Source: Streptomyces sp. Tue6028
GTDB lineage: Bacteria > Actinomycetota > Actinomycetes > Streptomycetales > Streptomycetaceae
Direction: 5' to 3'
NCBI RefSeq assembly: GCF_002300165.1
Contig: NZ_MLCE01000022.1
Location: 164,928-228,927, forward strand
Length of the DNA stretch: 64,000 nt
A program made the position numbers and the translations under genes. Shown in pieces: positions 51,926-59,607 of the stretch. How positions within the stretch are numbered: position 1 is the stretch's first letter; each line of letters begins with the position of its first letter. The notes under the pieces are model-generated. The model worked only from the letters and a program-made list of their open reading frames with translations, searched no databases and had not been told where the DNA came from.

Positions 51926-52705
51926 TCACGCCCCCCACGTGACGAAGCCCTTGGTGCCGCTGACCTGCGACATACCGGAATAGACCGTGCCGTCGGCGTC
52001 CGGCGCGAGCTTCCAGTCGCCGTCGTCCCAGCGCATGGTCACCGACGCGGTGCCGTAGGCGTCCTTGCCGGGGACGCGGACCACGACCATCACCGTCGTC
52101 TTCTGCTTGTCGTAGGACAGGACCGTGAAGCCGGCGTAGCCGCCCGCGTCCTGCGAACCCGAGCTGGGCTTGTCGCCCTCGGCGGTGCGGCTGCGGATCA
52201 GCGCGTCGCGGCCGGGGCCGGCGACGACCTGACGGTCCACGACCTCGCGCCAGCCCTGGTAGCTGAGGTGGTCGGTGATGGCGTGGGCGGCCAGTACGGC
52301 GCCCATCGGCGTGTGCGCGAAGCAGGACCAGACCGGTCCGTCGTACTTGAGCGGGCCCACCGTCTTCGAGACCGGCACCAGACCGGTGCCGTCGGCCTTC
52401 CAGGTGAAGTCCTTCGGCACGCTCGTCGGCTTCGCCTGGTCGCTGTCGTCGGTACGGCAGCCGGCGGGCCGGGCATCCGCGCCCTCCTTGCCCCCGCCCG
52501 AGTGCGAGCCGGAGGACGAGGTCGGATTCGGGTCCGGGTCGCCAGACGCCTGCGGCGACCGTCCGCCGCCGCCGTCCAGCATCGTGAAGACGGCGAGGAC
52601 GAGCAGCACCAGCAGGAACCCGGCCGACAGGATCCAGCCTCGCTGCTGCCAGAACGGCTGCTCCCACTCCCCGCTGCCCCCTTGGGACCGGCCGGAGTTC
52701 AGCAT
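51926..52705 (-). CDS. Single-pass membrane protein of the T4SS-like locus (VirB8-like position)
   Basis: 259 residues. One membrane segment at about 24-45 (WILSAGFLLVLLVLAVFTML), a short Gly/Pro/Ser linker, then an outside domain of 170 residues that includes Cys pairs in PAGCRTDDSDQ and VWSCFAHTPMGAVLAA. The fold (WREVVDRQVVAGPGRDALI, GGYAGFTVLSYDKQKTTVMV, VTMRWDDGDWKL) suggests the alpha+beta NTF2-like domain used by VirB8/TrbF, which I infer from topology and place in the operon rather than clear sequence identity. GGGAG precedes ATG 52705. Confidence 0.7.
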   Translation of the reverse strand: MLNSGRSQGGSGEWEQPFWQQRGWILSAGFLLVLLVLAVFTMLDGGGGRSPQASGDPDPNPTSSSGSHSGGGKEGADARPAGCRTDDSDQAKPTSVPKDFTWKADGTGLVPVSKTVGPLKYDGPVWSCFAHTPMGAVLAAHAITDHLSYQGWREVVDRQVVAGPGRDALIRSRTAEGDKPSSGSQDAGGYAGFTVLSYDKQKTTVMVVVRVPGKDAYGTASVTMRWDDGDWKLAPDADGTVYSGMSQVSGTKGFVTWGA

Positions 52706-52761
52706 GGTTTGCGCTCCCTTCGGATCGGGTCGTCGAATCGGTTCGTCCGGTCGCCCGGCGG

Positions 52762-53061
52762 TCAGGCGAAGACGAAGGTGACGACAGGACCCGCGGTGGC
52801 GACGAGGACACAGCCGCCGAGGACCATGCCGAGGCGGCCCATGTGCTCCGAGCCCTCGCCGCGGCGCATGGAGATCGCCATCATCGCGCCGGTGATGAGC
52901 ACACCCGCGACGCCCGCCGCGGTGCCGGCCCAGGCGAGGATGCCGAGGACGGTGTCGACCTTGCCGGTCAGTGCGCCCGGCGCGTTGCGGTTGGGGTCGG
53001 GGACCTTTCCGTCCGCCAGGTAGATGTACTCGTGTGCCTTGGCTGCAATCGCCTTGAACAT
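52762..53061 (-). CDS. Small two-helix membrane protein, pilin-like (copy A)
   Basis: 99 residues: a 30-residue hydrophilic N-terminus (KAHEYIYLADGKVPDPNRN), then two membrane helices (VLGILAWAGTAAGVAGVLITGAMM, trimmed here to ILAWAGTAAGVAGVLI, and MVLGGCVLVATAGPVVTFVF) joined by a charged loop RRGEGSEHMGR. Size and topology match VirB2/TrbC-type pilins, and actinobacterial T4SS loci have such a protein here. It is clearly paralogous to the 86-residue protein encoded 350 bases upstream. CGGGGAGAAGCC precedes the ATG. Confidence 0.78.
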   Translation of the reverse strand: MFKAIAAKAHEYIYLADGKVPDPNRNAPGALTGKVDTVLGILAWAGTAAGVAGVLITGAMMAISMRRGEGSEHMGRLGMVLGGCVLVATAGPVVTFVFA

Positions 53062-53407
53062 GGCTTCTCCCCGATGTGGTCGGCTGCCTCGCCGACGACG
53101 TGCTTGCTGTGAGCGGTGCTTGAGCGGTCGCGCAGGAGGGACGAGGGCGGTGTGGCGCCCGGGTTCCCGGTTGCACAGTGAGCTTGGCGACTGCTGTGGG
53201 GTCCGGCCAAGCGATGTAGTGATCCAGCACCTGTCGGTGACGTGTCCGTGACACACGGGAAGAGTTCGTCATCAAGTAGCAGGTGGGACGACGGCCGGGC
53301 GCGACGAACTGAGGCACCCTCACCGGGAAGTGAGGGTGCCTCAGGCAGAAACGGACGAGGGCGAGTTGCCCCCCATGACGGAGGAGCGCGTCGACGGGGG
53401 CGGCGGT
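53062..53407. other. Intergenic region between the two pilin-like genes
   Basis: 346 bases without a gene. It contains a perfect 15-bp hairpin (53309-53344, separate entry) and, at 53242-53254, the small palindrome GTGTC-CGT-GACAC. The second half should hold a promoter for copy A and the core operon; on the - strand a TTGATG near 53270 could be a -35, without a firm -10. Confidence 0.45.
53309..53344. terminator. Perfect 15-bp hairpin between pilin-like genes
   Basis: CTGAGGCACCCTCAC pairs fully with GTGAGGGTGCCTCAG around the loop CGGGAA. It follows the copy B stop by 63 bases in the direction of transcription. It should end, or sharply reduce, transcription from the short upstream unit, so copies A and B may be expressed separately. 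Confidence 0.75.
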
Positions 53408-53668
53408 TCAGATGACGAAGCCGACGATCGGGCCCGCCGTGGCGCCGATGACACAGGCGCCCATCACCATCAGGAACTGGCTCATGTGCTCGTCCCCGTC
53501 ACCGGTCTTCACGGCCAGCGCCATACGGCTGCCCACGATCAGCAGCCCCGCCACACCGGCCGCGGTGACGAGCCAGGCGATGAGGTTGAGGACGAAGTCG
53601 AGCTCTTTGGTGACACCGGTGGGCGGGCCCGCGGCCAGCGTGCCGGTCAGGGCGTGCAGGGTGCTCAT
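53408..53668 (-). CDS. Small two-helix membrane protein, pilin-like (copy B)
   Basis: 86 residues, paralogous to the 99-residue protein downstream: LIAWLVTAAGVAGLLIVGSRM and LMVMGACVIGATAGPIVGFVI match its two helices, and the loop KTGDGDEHMSQ matches RRGEGSEHMGR. It lacks the 30-residue N-terminal extension of copy A. The AGGACC-type ribosome site precedes the ATG, which overlaps the stop of the degenerate P-loop gene (ATGA). A duplicated pilin-like gene may provide two subunit types or major and minor forms. Confidence 0.78.
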   Translation of the reverse strand: MSTLHALTGTLAAGPPTGVTKELDFVLNLIAWLVTAAGVAGLLIVGSRMALAVKTGDGDEHMSQFLMVMGACVIGATAGPIVGFVI

Positions 53669-54216
53669 GGGGTGGTCCTCCCGGTCAGTCGGGCCAGTGA
53701 TGTGATGTCGCGCGGCAGCGGTCCGGTCAGGTCGCCGGTGCGCCAGTCGGGCACCCACGGGACCCGGTAGACGTCGATGACGGAGCTGATCACCTTGATG
53801 CGCTGGGCGAGTTGACGGGGCAGCCGACCGGGTGCGTCCGCGACCAGGACGATGGCGTCGAGGTCGAGCCCCGGGGGCGCGTCGCCGCGCCGGAAGATGT
53901 CGAGCGTGTGCGAGACGGCCTCCAGACCGGCGGCGTGCGTCCGCCCGACGAGCAGCACCGAGCCCGGCTCGCCCTGGTCCGGCCGCGGCCAGCCGCGGCC
54001 CGCGTCGTGACCGCCGAAGACGGTGGCGAGCGTGGAGGCGCCGGCCCCGCCGTGCGTCGCGACCCAGGCGAACTGCCTTGGACTGACGACGGCTTGAGCG
54101 GGTATGGGCCCCTCTTCGCGCTGTCGCGGCTCCGGTTCGCCGACCGGACCGCGGATCCAGATCTCGGGCCCGTCCGGCCCGTGCCGTTCGTTCCCCTGCA
54201 TCGCGACCCCCTTCAT
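53665..54216 (-). CDS. Degenerate P-loop protein (DUF6668-like)
   Basis: 183 residues. An N-terminal charged region is followed by FAWVATHGGAGASTLATVFGG (core HGGAGAST, residues 55-62), which looks like a ParA/MinD Walker A in which the catalytic Lys is Ala. Further on are VLLVGRTHAAGLEAV and LDAIVLVADAPGRLPRQLAQR, matching the later strands of the same fold. Proteins like this recur in actinobacterial T4SS-like loci. It may bind but not hydrolyse nucleotide, or act as a structural relic. First gene of the - strand operon; GGAGGAGAG precedes ATG 54216. A much longer upstream open frame is antisense to the cell-wall hydrolase gene and rejected. Confidence 0.75.
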   Translation of the reverse strand: MKGVAMQGNERHGPDGPEIWIRGPVGEPEPRQREEGPIPAQAVVSPRQFAWVATHGGAGASTLATVFGGHDAGRGWPRPDQGEPGSVLLVGRTHAAGLEAVSHTLDIFRRGDAPPGLDLDAIVLVADAPGRLPRQLAQRIKVISSVIDVYRVPWVPDWRTGDLTGPLPRDITSLARLTGRTTP

Positions 54217-54390
54217 CGCCACTCTCCTCCGTCGTCGGCCCCACCGATCTTCACGTCGCCCGAACAGGTTAGGTAACGGGGTGTGAGTTCCTGGGACGAG
54301 CCTGTGACGTCGCGGTGACGCAGGCAACGGGTGGGAGCCGAGAGACTCAACAGCATGTACACGACCGGATCTTGAGGCTGAGGGGAGCCG

Positions 54391-55425
54391 ATGTCCAACG
54401 GGGGCGGAAGCACCATGACCTGGGTGGTCGGCGGTTGCATAGCCGCGGTGATCATGCCGGTGGTCATGATGGTCGGAGTGAGCGGGGCATCGAGTGAGGA
54501 CGGCGGCGGGGCGGGCGGGGGCGGTGGGTTGAAGGACGGCGCCGTTCCGCAGCAGTACGTGCCGTGGGTCCTCAAGGCGGGCGCGTTGTGCGACGTCATC
54601 AAGCCCGCCGTCATCGCCGCGCAGATCGAGGCGGAGTCGGGCTGGAACCCCAACGCCCAGTCGCCCGTGGGCGCCGAGGGGTTGTCGCAGTTCATGCCCG
54701 GGACCTGGCAGACCTGGGGACGGGACGACGACGGCAACGGCCGTGTGTCCCCGTACGACCCGGGCGATGCGATCATGGCCCAGGGCCGCTACGACTGCGC
54801 GCTCGCCAAGCAGGTCGAGGGCTACAAGAACCGTGGTGAGGCGCGCGGCGAGACCCTCGACCTCGCGCTCGCCGCGTACAACGCGGGACCGGGCGCGGTG
54901 CACCAGTACGGCGGCATGCCCCCGTACACCGAGACCCAGAACTACGTCGCCCGCATCAAGTCGCTCATCGCCAAGTACGAGTCGGTGGACGACGCGCCGG
55001 GCAAGATTCCCGACGGTCAGCAGATGGCGATGCCGCTTCCCGGCAAGCCGCCCATCACCTCCCCGTACGGCATGCGCATGCACCCGATCCTGCACGTCTA
55101 CAAGCTGCACACGGGCATCGACTTCGGCGCCGCGGCCGGTACGCCGTTCAAGGCGGCCCGGGACGGGACGGTCACCTTCGCCGGATGGTCCAACGGGTAC
55201 GGAAACCGTGTCGTGATCTCCCACGGAACCATCGACGGCGACCAGATATCGACCACCTACAACCACATGTCCGCCCTCAGCGTCCGTGTCGGTCAGAAGG
55301 TGAAGGTCGGTCAGCAGGTCGGCGCGGTGGGCTCCACCGGCTACTCGACGGGACCGCACGCGCACTTCGAGGTCCAGCAGAACGGCACATACGTGGACCC
55401 GGCACCCTGGCTGGGGCTGAAGTGA
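54391..55425 (+). CDS. Membrane-anchored lytic transglycosylase + M23 endopeptidase
   Basis: A 344-residue bifunctional wall hydrolase. Residues 9-33 are a membrane anchor. Residues 62-200 are a transglycosylase domain (IEAESGWNP with catalytic Glu82, GLSQFMPGTWQTWG, LALAAYNAGPGAV). Residues 225-340 are an M23 LytM domain with the zinc ligands His240 and Asp244 (HTGIDFG) and His325 in the HAHFE motif (His323 catalytic). It would cut glycan strands and peptide bridges so the secretion channel can cross the thick wall, the VirB1 role. GGGGAG precedes ATG 54391. Divergent from the core operon, 174 bases between. Confidence 0.92.
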   Translation: MSNGGGSTMTWVVGGCIAAVIMPVVMMVGVSGASSEDGGGAGGGGGLKDGAVPQQYVPWVLKAGALCDVIKPAVIAAQIEAESGWNPNAQSPVGAEGLSQFMPGTWQTWGRDDDGNGRVSPYDPGDAIMAQGRYDCALAKQVEGYKNRGEARGETLDLALAAYNAGPGAVHQYGGMPPYTETQNYVARIKSLIAKYESVDDAPGKIPDGQQMAMPLPGKPPITSPYGMRMHPILHVYKLHTGIDFGAAAGTPFKAARDGTVTFAGWSNGYGNRVVISHGTIDGDQISTTYNHMSALSVRVGQKVKVGQQVGAVGSTGYSTGPHAHFEVQQNGTYVDPAPWLGLK

Positions 55426-55442
55426 GAAGGAGGGAGGCGACG

Positions 55443-56144
55443 ATGAGCACGCGTACGAGGACGATCGCCGTCGCGGTCGTGTCCGTGACGGGCCTGGTGG
55501 CGTTGACGGGCTGTGGCCTGCAGGACCATCGTGATGTGGTGGGTGCGCCGGGTGCGTCGCCCTCCGCGGTGCCCTCGGTGGCGCCGAAGGCACCCCTCCC
55601 GTCCGGCAAGCCGCTGGGCGCGGACGCGCGGGTGCCGAGCCCGTCGGGCGTCGACGGGACGGACGCGACGGACGTATCGGAGGCGTGGGCGGAGGTGGCG
55701 TACGGCTATGACACGAAGTACGACTCCGGTCCGCACGACGCCGTGCTGCGCTCGGCGCGCTGGTTCACGGCGAAGAAGGCCGCTGCCGAGCGGTCCTACC
55801 GGCCGGCCAGCGGCGCGGGCGACGCCTGGAACACCTGGGCCGGGCACAAGGCCTGGACCACGGTGGAGGTGACCCCCGACGACGACGGCGACGGCCCCAG
55901 GGACACGGCCGTCCTCGCCTACCGCGCCCTCTACGTCGACGGCACGGCGCACGGCCGCGACGGCTGGACGGGCACCGGGCCGCGCGCGAACGTCTTCCTC
56001 AAGCTCACGCGGGCGGGGCACGGTCGGCCGTGGCACGTCGACGAGGTGAACGCGGTGGAGGCCGCGGTCCCTCCGTCCCCGGAATCGTCCGCCGCGTCCT
56101 CCTCGACTCCGTCCTCCGCCGCCTCGACCGAACACCCCGAGTGA
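55443..56144 (+). CDS. Lipoprotein of the T4SS-like locus
   Basis: 233 residues. Signal peptide with the lipobox LTGC (Cys24). A Pro/Ala/Ser linker of 45 residues follows, then a globular domain (VSEAWAEVAYGYDTKYDSGP, DAWNTWAGHKAWTTVEVTPD, AVLAYRALYVDGTAHGRDGW, PWHVDEVNAVEAAV) and an acidic/Ser C-terminus. I do not recognise the family. AAGGAGGGAGGCG precedes the ATG, 17 bases after the hydrolase stop. Position suggests a surface-anchored part of the envelope-spanning assembly (VirB7-like by place, not by sequence). Confidence 0.8.
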   Translation: MSTRTRTIAVAVVSVTGLVALTGCGLQDHRDVVGAPGASPSAVPSVAPKAPLPSGKPLGADARVPSPSGVDGTDATDVSEAWAEVAYGYDTKYDSGPHDAVLRSARWFTAKKAAAERSYRPASGAGDAWNTWAGHKAWTTVEVTPDDDGDGPRDTAVLAYRALYVDGTAHGRDGWTGTGPRANVFLKLTRAGHGRPWHVDEVNAVEAAVPPSPESSAASSSTPSSAASTEHPE

Positions 56145-56152
56145 GGGAACCG

Positions 56153-58909
56153 ATGTCTCGACTCAGCCGCGAACAGAAGCGGGAACTCAAGCGGCAGCGC
56201 TCGGCCGGTGTCGCCCCCGGAGGGCACCCGGCCACCGGGGTGACGCCGATCGAGGTGCACGTGCCGGTGACCGCGGACCGCACGGGCGGTGGCGCCACGG
56301 TCGGCGGGATGCCGGTCGTCGCCGCGCCCGGCGAGACCGTCCAGGCCGCCGTCCTCACCTACCTGCACCGGCTCGTCCTCGCCACCGGCCACCCGGTCCT
56401 CGCCACCGTCGACGACGAGCGCATCGGCTACGTCGTGCCGCTCCAGGTGCACGTGGACGGGTCCAGCCAGTACGCCGGGGAACCCGTGCGGGTGGGCCCG
56501 GGGGCGCCGGTGACGGCCGCCGAGCCGGAGCCGCCGACGCGACCGGAGCCGCGGCAGAGCACGCCGGCGCCCCAGGCCCGGCCTCAGGCGTCCGCGCCGG
56601 TGTCCCAGGCTCAGGCGCCCGCGCCCGTGTCCGCGCCGGTGTCCGGGGAGGGGGCGGCGCCGGCTCCCCACCGGGACAAGGCGACGTACGTCCTGCGCGC
56701 GGTACCGGAACCGGACCTCCAGCCGGCCTCGGAGCCCGCCCCCGTGCCGCAGCCGGCGCCCGCGCAGCGACCGGTGCTCACACCGGAGCCGCAGCCCGCG
56801 CCGGCGCCTGCTCCCGTGCCCCAGTCGGCGCCCGCGCAGCGACCGGTGCTCACACCGGAGCCGCAGCCCGCGCCGACGCCTGCTCCCGTGCCGCAGTCGG
56901 CGCCCGGTGCACCGGAGTTCGCGCCTGCGCCGCGGCCCGCTCCCGCACCGGAGTCCGCGCCCGTCGCGGCCGAGTTCGGGCCCGCGCCGCAGCCGGTCCG
57001 CGCACCCGAGCCCGCACCCGCTCCTGCCCCCGCGCCGGAGCCGCAGCAGCGGCCCGCGGCGGTGCTTCGGCCCGAGCCGGACGTGGCGCCCGCGGTTGCT
57101 CCCGCCCCTGCGTCGGAGCCCGAGCACGCGTCCGTCCCGCGGCCGGAGTTCGCACCTGCGCCGCGGCCGGTGGCGGAGCCGCGGCCCGTCGCCGCGCCGG
57201 AGCCGCAGCAGCGGCCCGCGGCGGTGCTTCGGCCTGAGTCGGAGGTGGCGCCCGCGCCCGCTCCTGCCTCCATGTCGGAGCCCGAGCACGCGCCGGTGCC
57301 GCGGCCGGAGTTCGGGCCCGCAGCGGGGCCGGTCGCGGAGCCGTGGCCGGTCGCCGTGCCGGAGCCGACACCTGCCCCTGCCCCTGCCCCTGCCCCCGCA
57401 CCTGCGCCGCGGCCCGAGCCGGAGGTGGCGCCCGCTCCCGCCCCTGCTCCCGCCCCTGCGCCGGAGCCGCAGCAGCGGCCCGCGGCGGTGGTGCGGCCTG
57501 AGTCGGAGGTGGCGCCCGCGCCCGCTCCTGCCTCCGTGCCGGAGCCCGAGCGCGCGCCCGTCTCGCGGCCGGTCGCCGTGCCGGAGCCGCAGCAGCGGCC
57601 CGCGGCGGCCGTGCGGCCCGAGTCGGGTGCGGCTCTCGGGGCCGAGCCCGCTCCGGCGTCTGCGCCGCAGTCGCAGTCCGAGGTGGCGCCCGCGCCCCTG
57701 CGGGACCCTCAGTCCGCACCGCGTCCGTTGCCCGAGACGGCACCGGTGTCCCTGCCTGTCACACAGGAGTTCAGGCCCGTGCCGCAGCCGCAGCCGCAGC
57801 TGCAGCGGCCCGAGCCGGACGTGTCGCCCGCGGTTGCGCCCGCGCCCGCTCCCGTCGCGCAGCCCGCGCCCGCCGTGACGGAGTTCGGGCCCGCGCCGCA
57901 GCCCGGTCCCGCACCGGAGTCCGCGCCCGTCGCGGCCGAGTTCGGGCCCGCGCCGCAGCCGGTCCGTGCGCAGGAGTCCGAGTACGCGTCCGCGCCGCGG
58001 CCGGCTGCCGAGCCGGAGCCGCAGGCCGCTCCCGTGCAGCCGCCCGCTGCCGTGCTGCGGCCCGAGCCGGCCCCCGCGCCTGCTCCGGCCCCCGCGCCGC
58101 AGCCCGTCGCGGAGGGGCCCACGCCCGCGACGTTCGTGCTGCGTGCCGTGCCGGAGCCGAAGCCGCTGCCGGGGAGCGCGGCGACGCACGTCCTGCGGGC
58201 CGTGCCCGAGTCGGCCGCCGGTGCGGTGGCCGCGCCGACGGGGGAGTTCGGGCCGGCACCGGTGGCCGAGCCCGCCCCCGCACGCAAGGCCGTGAGCGAG
58301 CCCGCGCCCTTGCTGGACGCGGAGCCCGAGCCGGAGCCGAAGCCCGCTCCCGTGCGCGGCTTCGACGCCGTCGCCGAGGCCGTGCTCGACCAGGCGCCGG
58401 AGGGCGACGGCTCGCCGCAGTTCCTCCAGGAGCCCGTGACACGGATCAACGAGGCCGTGAAGATGGGCCGGATCGAGGCGGCCGCGGGCATGGCGGAGCA
58501 GGCCGTCGCGGAGGCGTCGCACTCGCTCGGCCAGGAGCACCCCGAGGTGCTGAAGCTGCGCGAACTGACCGCGTACATCGCCTACTTGGCGGGCGACGCG
58601 CTCAGGTCCTTCCACCTGTCGCTGGACCTCGCGCAGGTCCGCCGACGGCACCGGGACCCGCGTGCCGCGTACGGCAACGTGCAGAGCGCGGCGGCGGCCT
58701 GGCGCGCCGTCCGCGACCCGCTCCAGGGCCTGCACCTGGGACGTGACCTGATCGGCGTGTGGGCGGAGCTCGCGGCCGACGGCGGTCCCGCCGCCGAGGA
58801 CATCGAGCAGCTGGAGTCGGCGCGTACCCGTATGGGCCGCCTGTCCGAGCGCGCCCGTGTCATGGCCGACAACCCCTACGCGCAGACGCCCCGGGCCCAT
58901 GGTCAGTGA
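56153..58909 (+). CDS. Giant Pro-Ala-Glu-rich stalk protein with C-terminal helical (TPR-like) domain
   Basis: 918 residues. Residues 1-115 are a small folded head with basic start (SREQKRELKRQRS) and beta segments (GVTPIEVHVPVTAD, QAAVLTYLHRLVLATGHPVL, IGYVVPLQVHVDGS). Residues 120-740 are an extended Pro/Ala/Glu/Val region with many tandem units such as APAPEPQQRPAAVLRPE and PVAAEFGPAPQPV, likely a stiff stalk. Residues 750-918 are helical, with TPR-like pairs (GRIEAAAGMAEQAVAEASHS, EVLKLRELTAYIAYLAGDAL, HRDPRAAYGNVQSAAAAWRA). No signal peptide or anchor, so it may act inside the cell, or be exported by the adjacent machine. Third gene of the + operon; GAGGG before ATG 56153. Confidence 0.82.
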   Translation: MSRLSREQKRELKRQRSAGVAPGGHPATGVTPIEVHVPVTADRTGGGATVGGMPVVAAPGETVQAAVLTYLHRLVLATGHPVLATVDDERIGYVVPLQVHVDGSSQYAGEPVRVGPGAPVTAAEPEPPTRPEPRQSTPAPQARPQASAPVSQAQAPAPVSAPVSGEGAAPAPHRDKATYVLRAVPEPDLQPASEPAPVPQPAPAQRPVLTPEPQPAPAPAPVPQSAPAQRPVLTPEPQPAPTPAPVPQSAPGAPEFAPAPRPAPAPESAPVAAEFGPAPQPVRAPEPAPAPAPAPEPQQRPAAVLRPEPDVAPAVAPAPASEPEHASVPRPEFAPAPRPVAEPRPVAAPEPQQRPAAVLRPESEVAPAPAPASMSEPEHAPVPRPEFGPAAGPVAEPWPVAVPEPTPAPAPAPAPAPAPRPEPEVAPAPAPAPAPAPEPQQRPAAVVRPESEVAPAPAPASVPEPERAPVSRPVAVPEPQQRPAAAVRPESGAALGAEPAPASAPQSQSEVAPAPLRDPQSAPRPLPETAPVSLPVTQEFRPVPQPQPQLQRPEPDVSPAVAPAPAPVAQPAPAVTEFGPAPQPGPAPESAPVAAEFGPAPQPVRAQESEYASAPRPAAEPEPQAAPVQPPAAVLRPEPAPAPAPAPAPQPVAEGPTPATFVLRAVPEPKPLPGSAATHVLRAVPESAAGAVAAPTGEFGPAPVAEPAPARKAVSEPAPLLDAEPEPEPKPAPVRGFDAVAEAVLDQAPEGDGSPQFLQEPVTRINEAVKMGRIEAAAGMAEQAVAEASHSLGQEHPEVLKLRELTAYIAYLAGDALRSFHLSLDLAQVRRRHRDPRAAYGNVQSAAAAWRAVRDPLQGLHLGRDLIGVWAELAADGGPAAEDIEQLESARTRMGRLSERARVMADNPYAQTPRAHGQ

Positions 58910-59594
58910 CGGCCGGGGCGCACGGCGCGGTCCCGCGGGACGAGGAGGGGCCCGGCCCGGCGCGGGTGCGGCCGGGGCCGGCGCGTCCGGCGCCGGGGTC
59001 GCCGGGCTCGGGGCCGGCGCCGGGGAGCCGGGTGCCGAGGCCGGCCGGGCCGCCGCGGCCCGCCGCCGCTCACCGCAGCCGGGGACGCGGGCGGCACGCC
59101 CGGGTGCCCGCGCCCCGCGGGCCGGCGACCCGGCCCCGCGTACCGAGGTGACCGTCAACGAGCTGACCGGCACCATGAGTTGGCGCACCATCACGCCGGG
59201 CGGCGCCGGGAAGCGGGGCCGCCCCGATCGCGCGGCGACGCCCGCGGGCCCGCGGGGCGCCGCCCCGATCCCGGCTTCCCCGGCCGCCGTACGGGCCGCG
59301 GTGGACGTCCACGTCGAGTCGCTCGGCGCGGGCGAGTTGCAGCATCACCTGGCCCGGGTCGGCGCCCTGCGCTCGCGTGTCGCGGCCGACGTCGCCCTCG
59401 GCGGGCGCGTACCGGCGGTGGTCGCCGCCAGAATGCGTTCGGTCTCCACGCCGGCCGCCGCCCACGCGCTCACCGTGGAACGCACGGACGCCATGCGGGA
59501 GTTGGGCCGCAAGGCGCCCGCGGCGAGGGCGGCGACCCCCGTCGCGGGCCCGGCACGGCCACCGGTCGCGCCGCCGCCGGGGCCGCGGCGCTGA
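58899..59594 (+). CDS. Small Ala/Gly/Arg-rich protein of the T4SS-like locus
   Basis: 231 residues, not recognised. The first 85 residues are Gly/Ala/Arg low-complexity; a core follows (TEVTVNELTGTMSWRTITPGG, VRAAVDVHVESLGAGELQHH, RVGALRSRVAADVALGG, PAVVAARMRSVSTPAAAHAL), probably helical. The end ARPPVAPPPGPRR resembles the Arg-Pro tails of the FolD-like and 930-residue proteins. It overlaps the stalk gene by 11 bases and ends 13 bases from the convergent aminopeptidase gene. The high GC of the region makes the exact start uncertain. Confidence 0.65.
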   Translation: MVSDGRGARRGPAGRGGARPGAGAAGAGASGAGVAGLGAGAGEPGAEAGRAAAARRRSPQPGTRAARPGARAPRAGDPAPRTEVTVNELTGTMSWRTITPGGAGKRGRPDRAATPAGPRGAAPIPASPAAVRAAVDVHVESLGAGELQHHLARVGALRSRVAADVALGGRVPAVVAARMRSVSTPAAAHALTVERTDAMRELGRKAPAARAATPVAGPARPPVAPPPGPRR

Positions 59595-59607
59595 CCGGGA
59601 TGCCCGC

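Noticed and set aside
53665..55593. Long N-terminal extension of the degenerate P-loop gene
   Set aside because: The extension is antisense to the transglycosylase/M23 gene; ATG 54216 with a strong ribosome site gives the expected size.
55931..59194. 1087-codon - strand open frame antisense to the Pro-Ala-Glu protein
   Set aside because: It reads Arg/Gly/Leu/His repeats that are the complement of the Pro/Ala/Glu codons; the + strand gene has folded ends, ribosome site and operon context.
37052..59594. Integrated conjugative element (AICE/ICE)
   Set aside because: No integrase, excisionase, relaxase, replication protein, TraB-like translocase, tRNA or flanking direct repeats could be found inside the window; could change if the flanks outside hold them.
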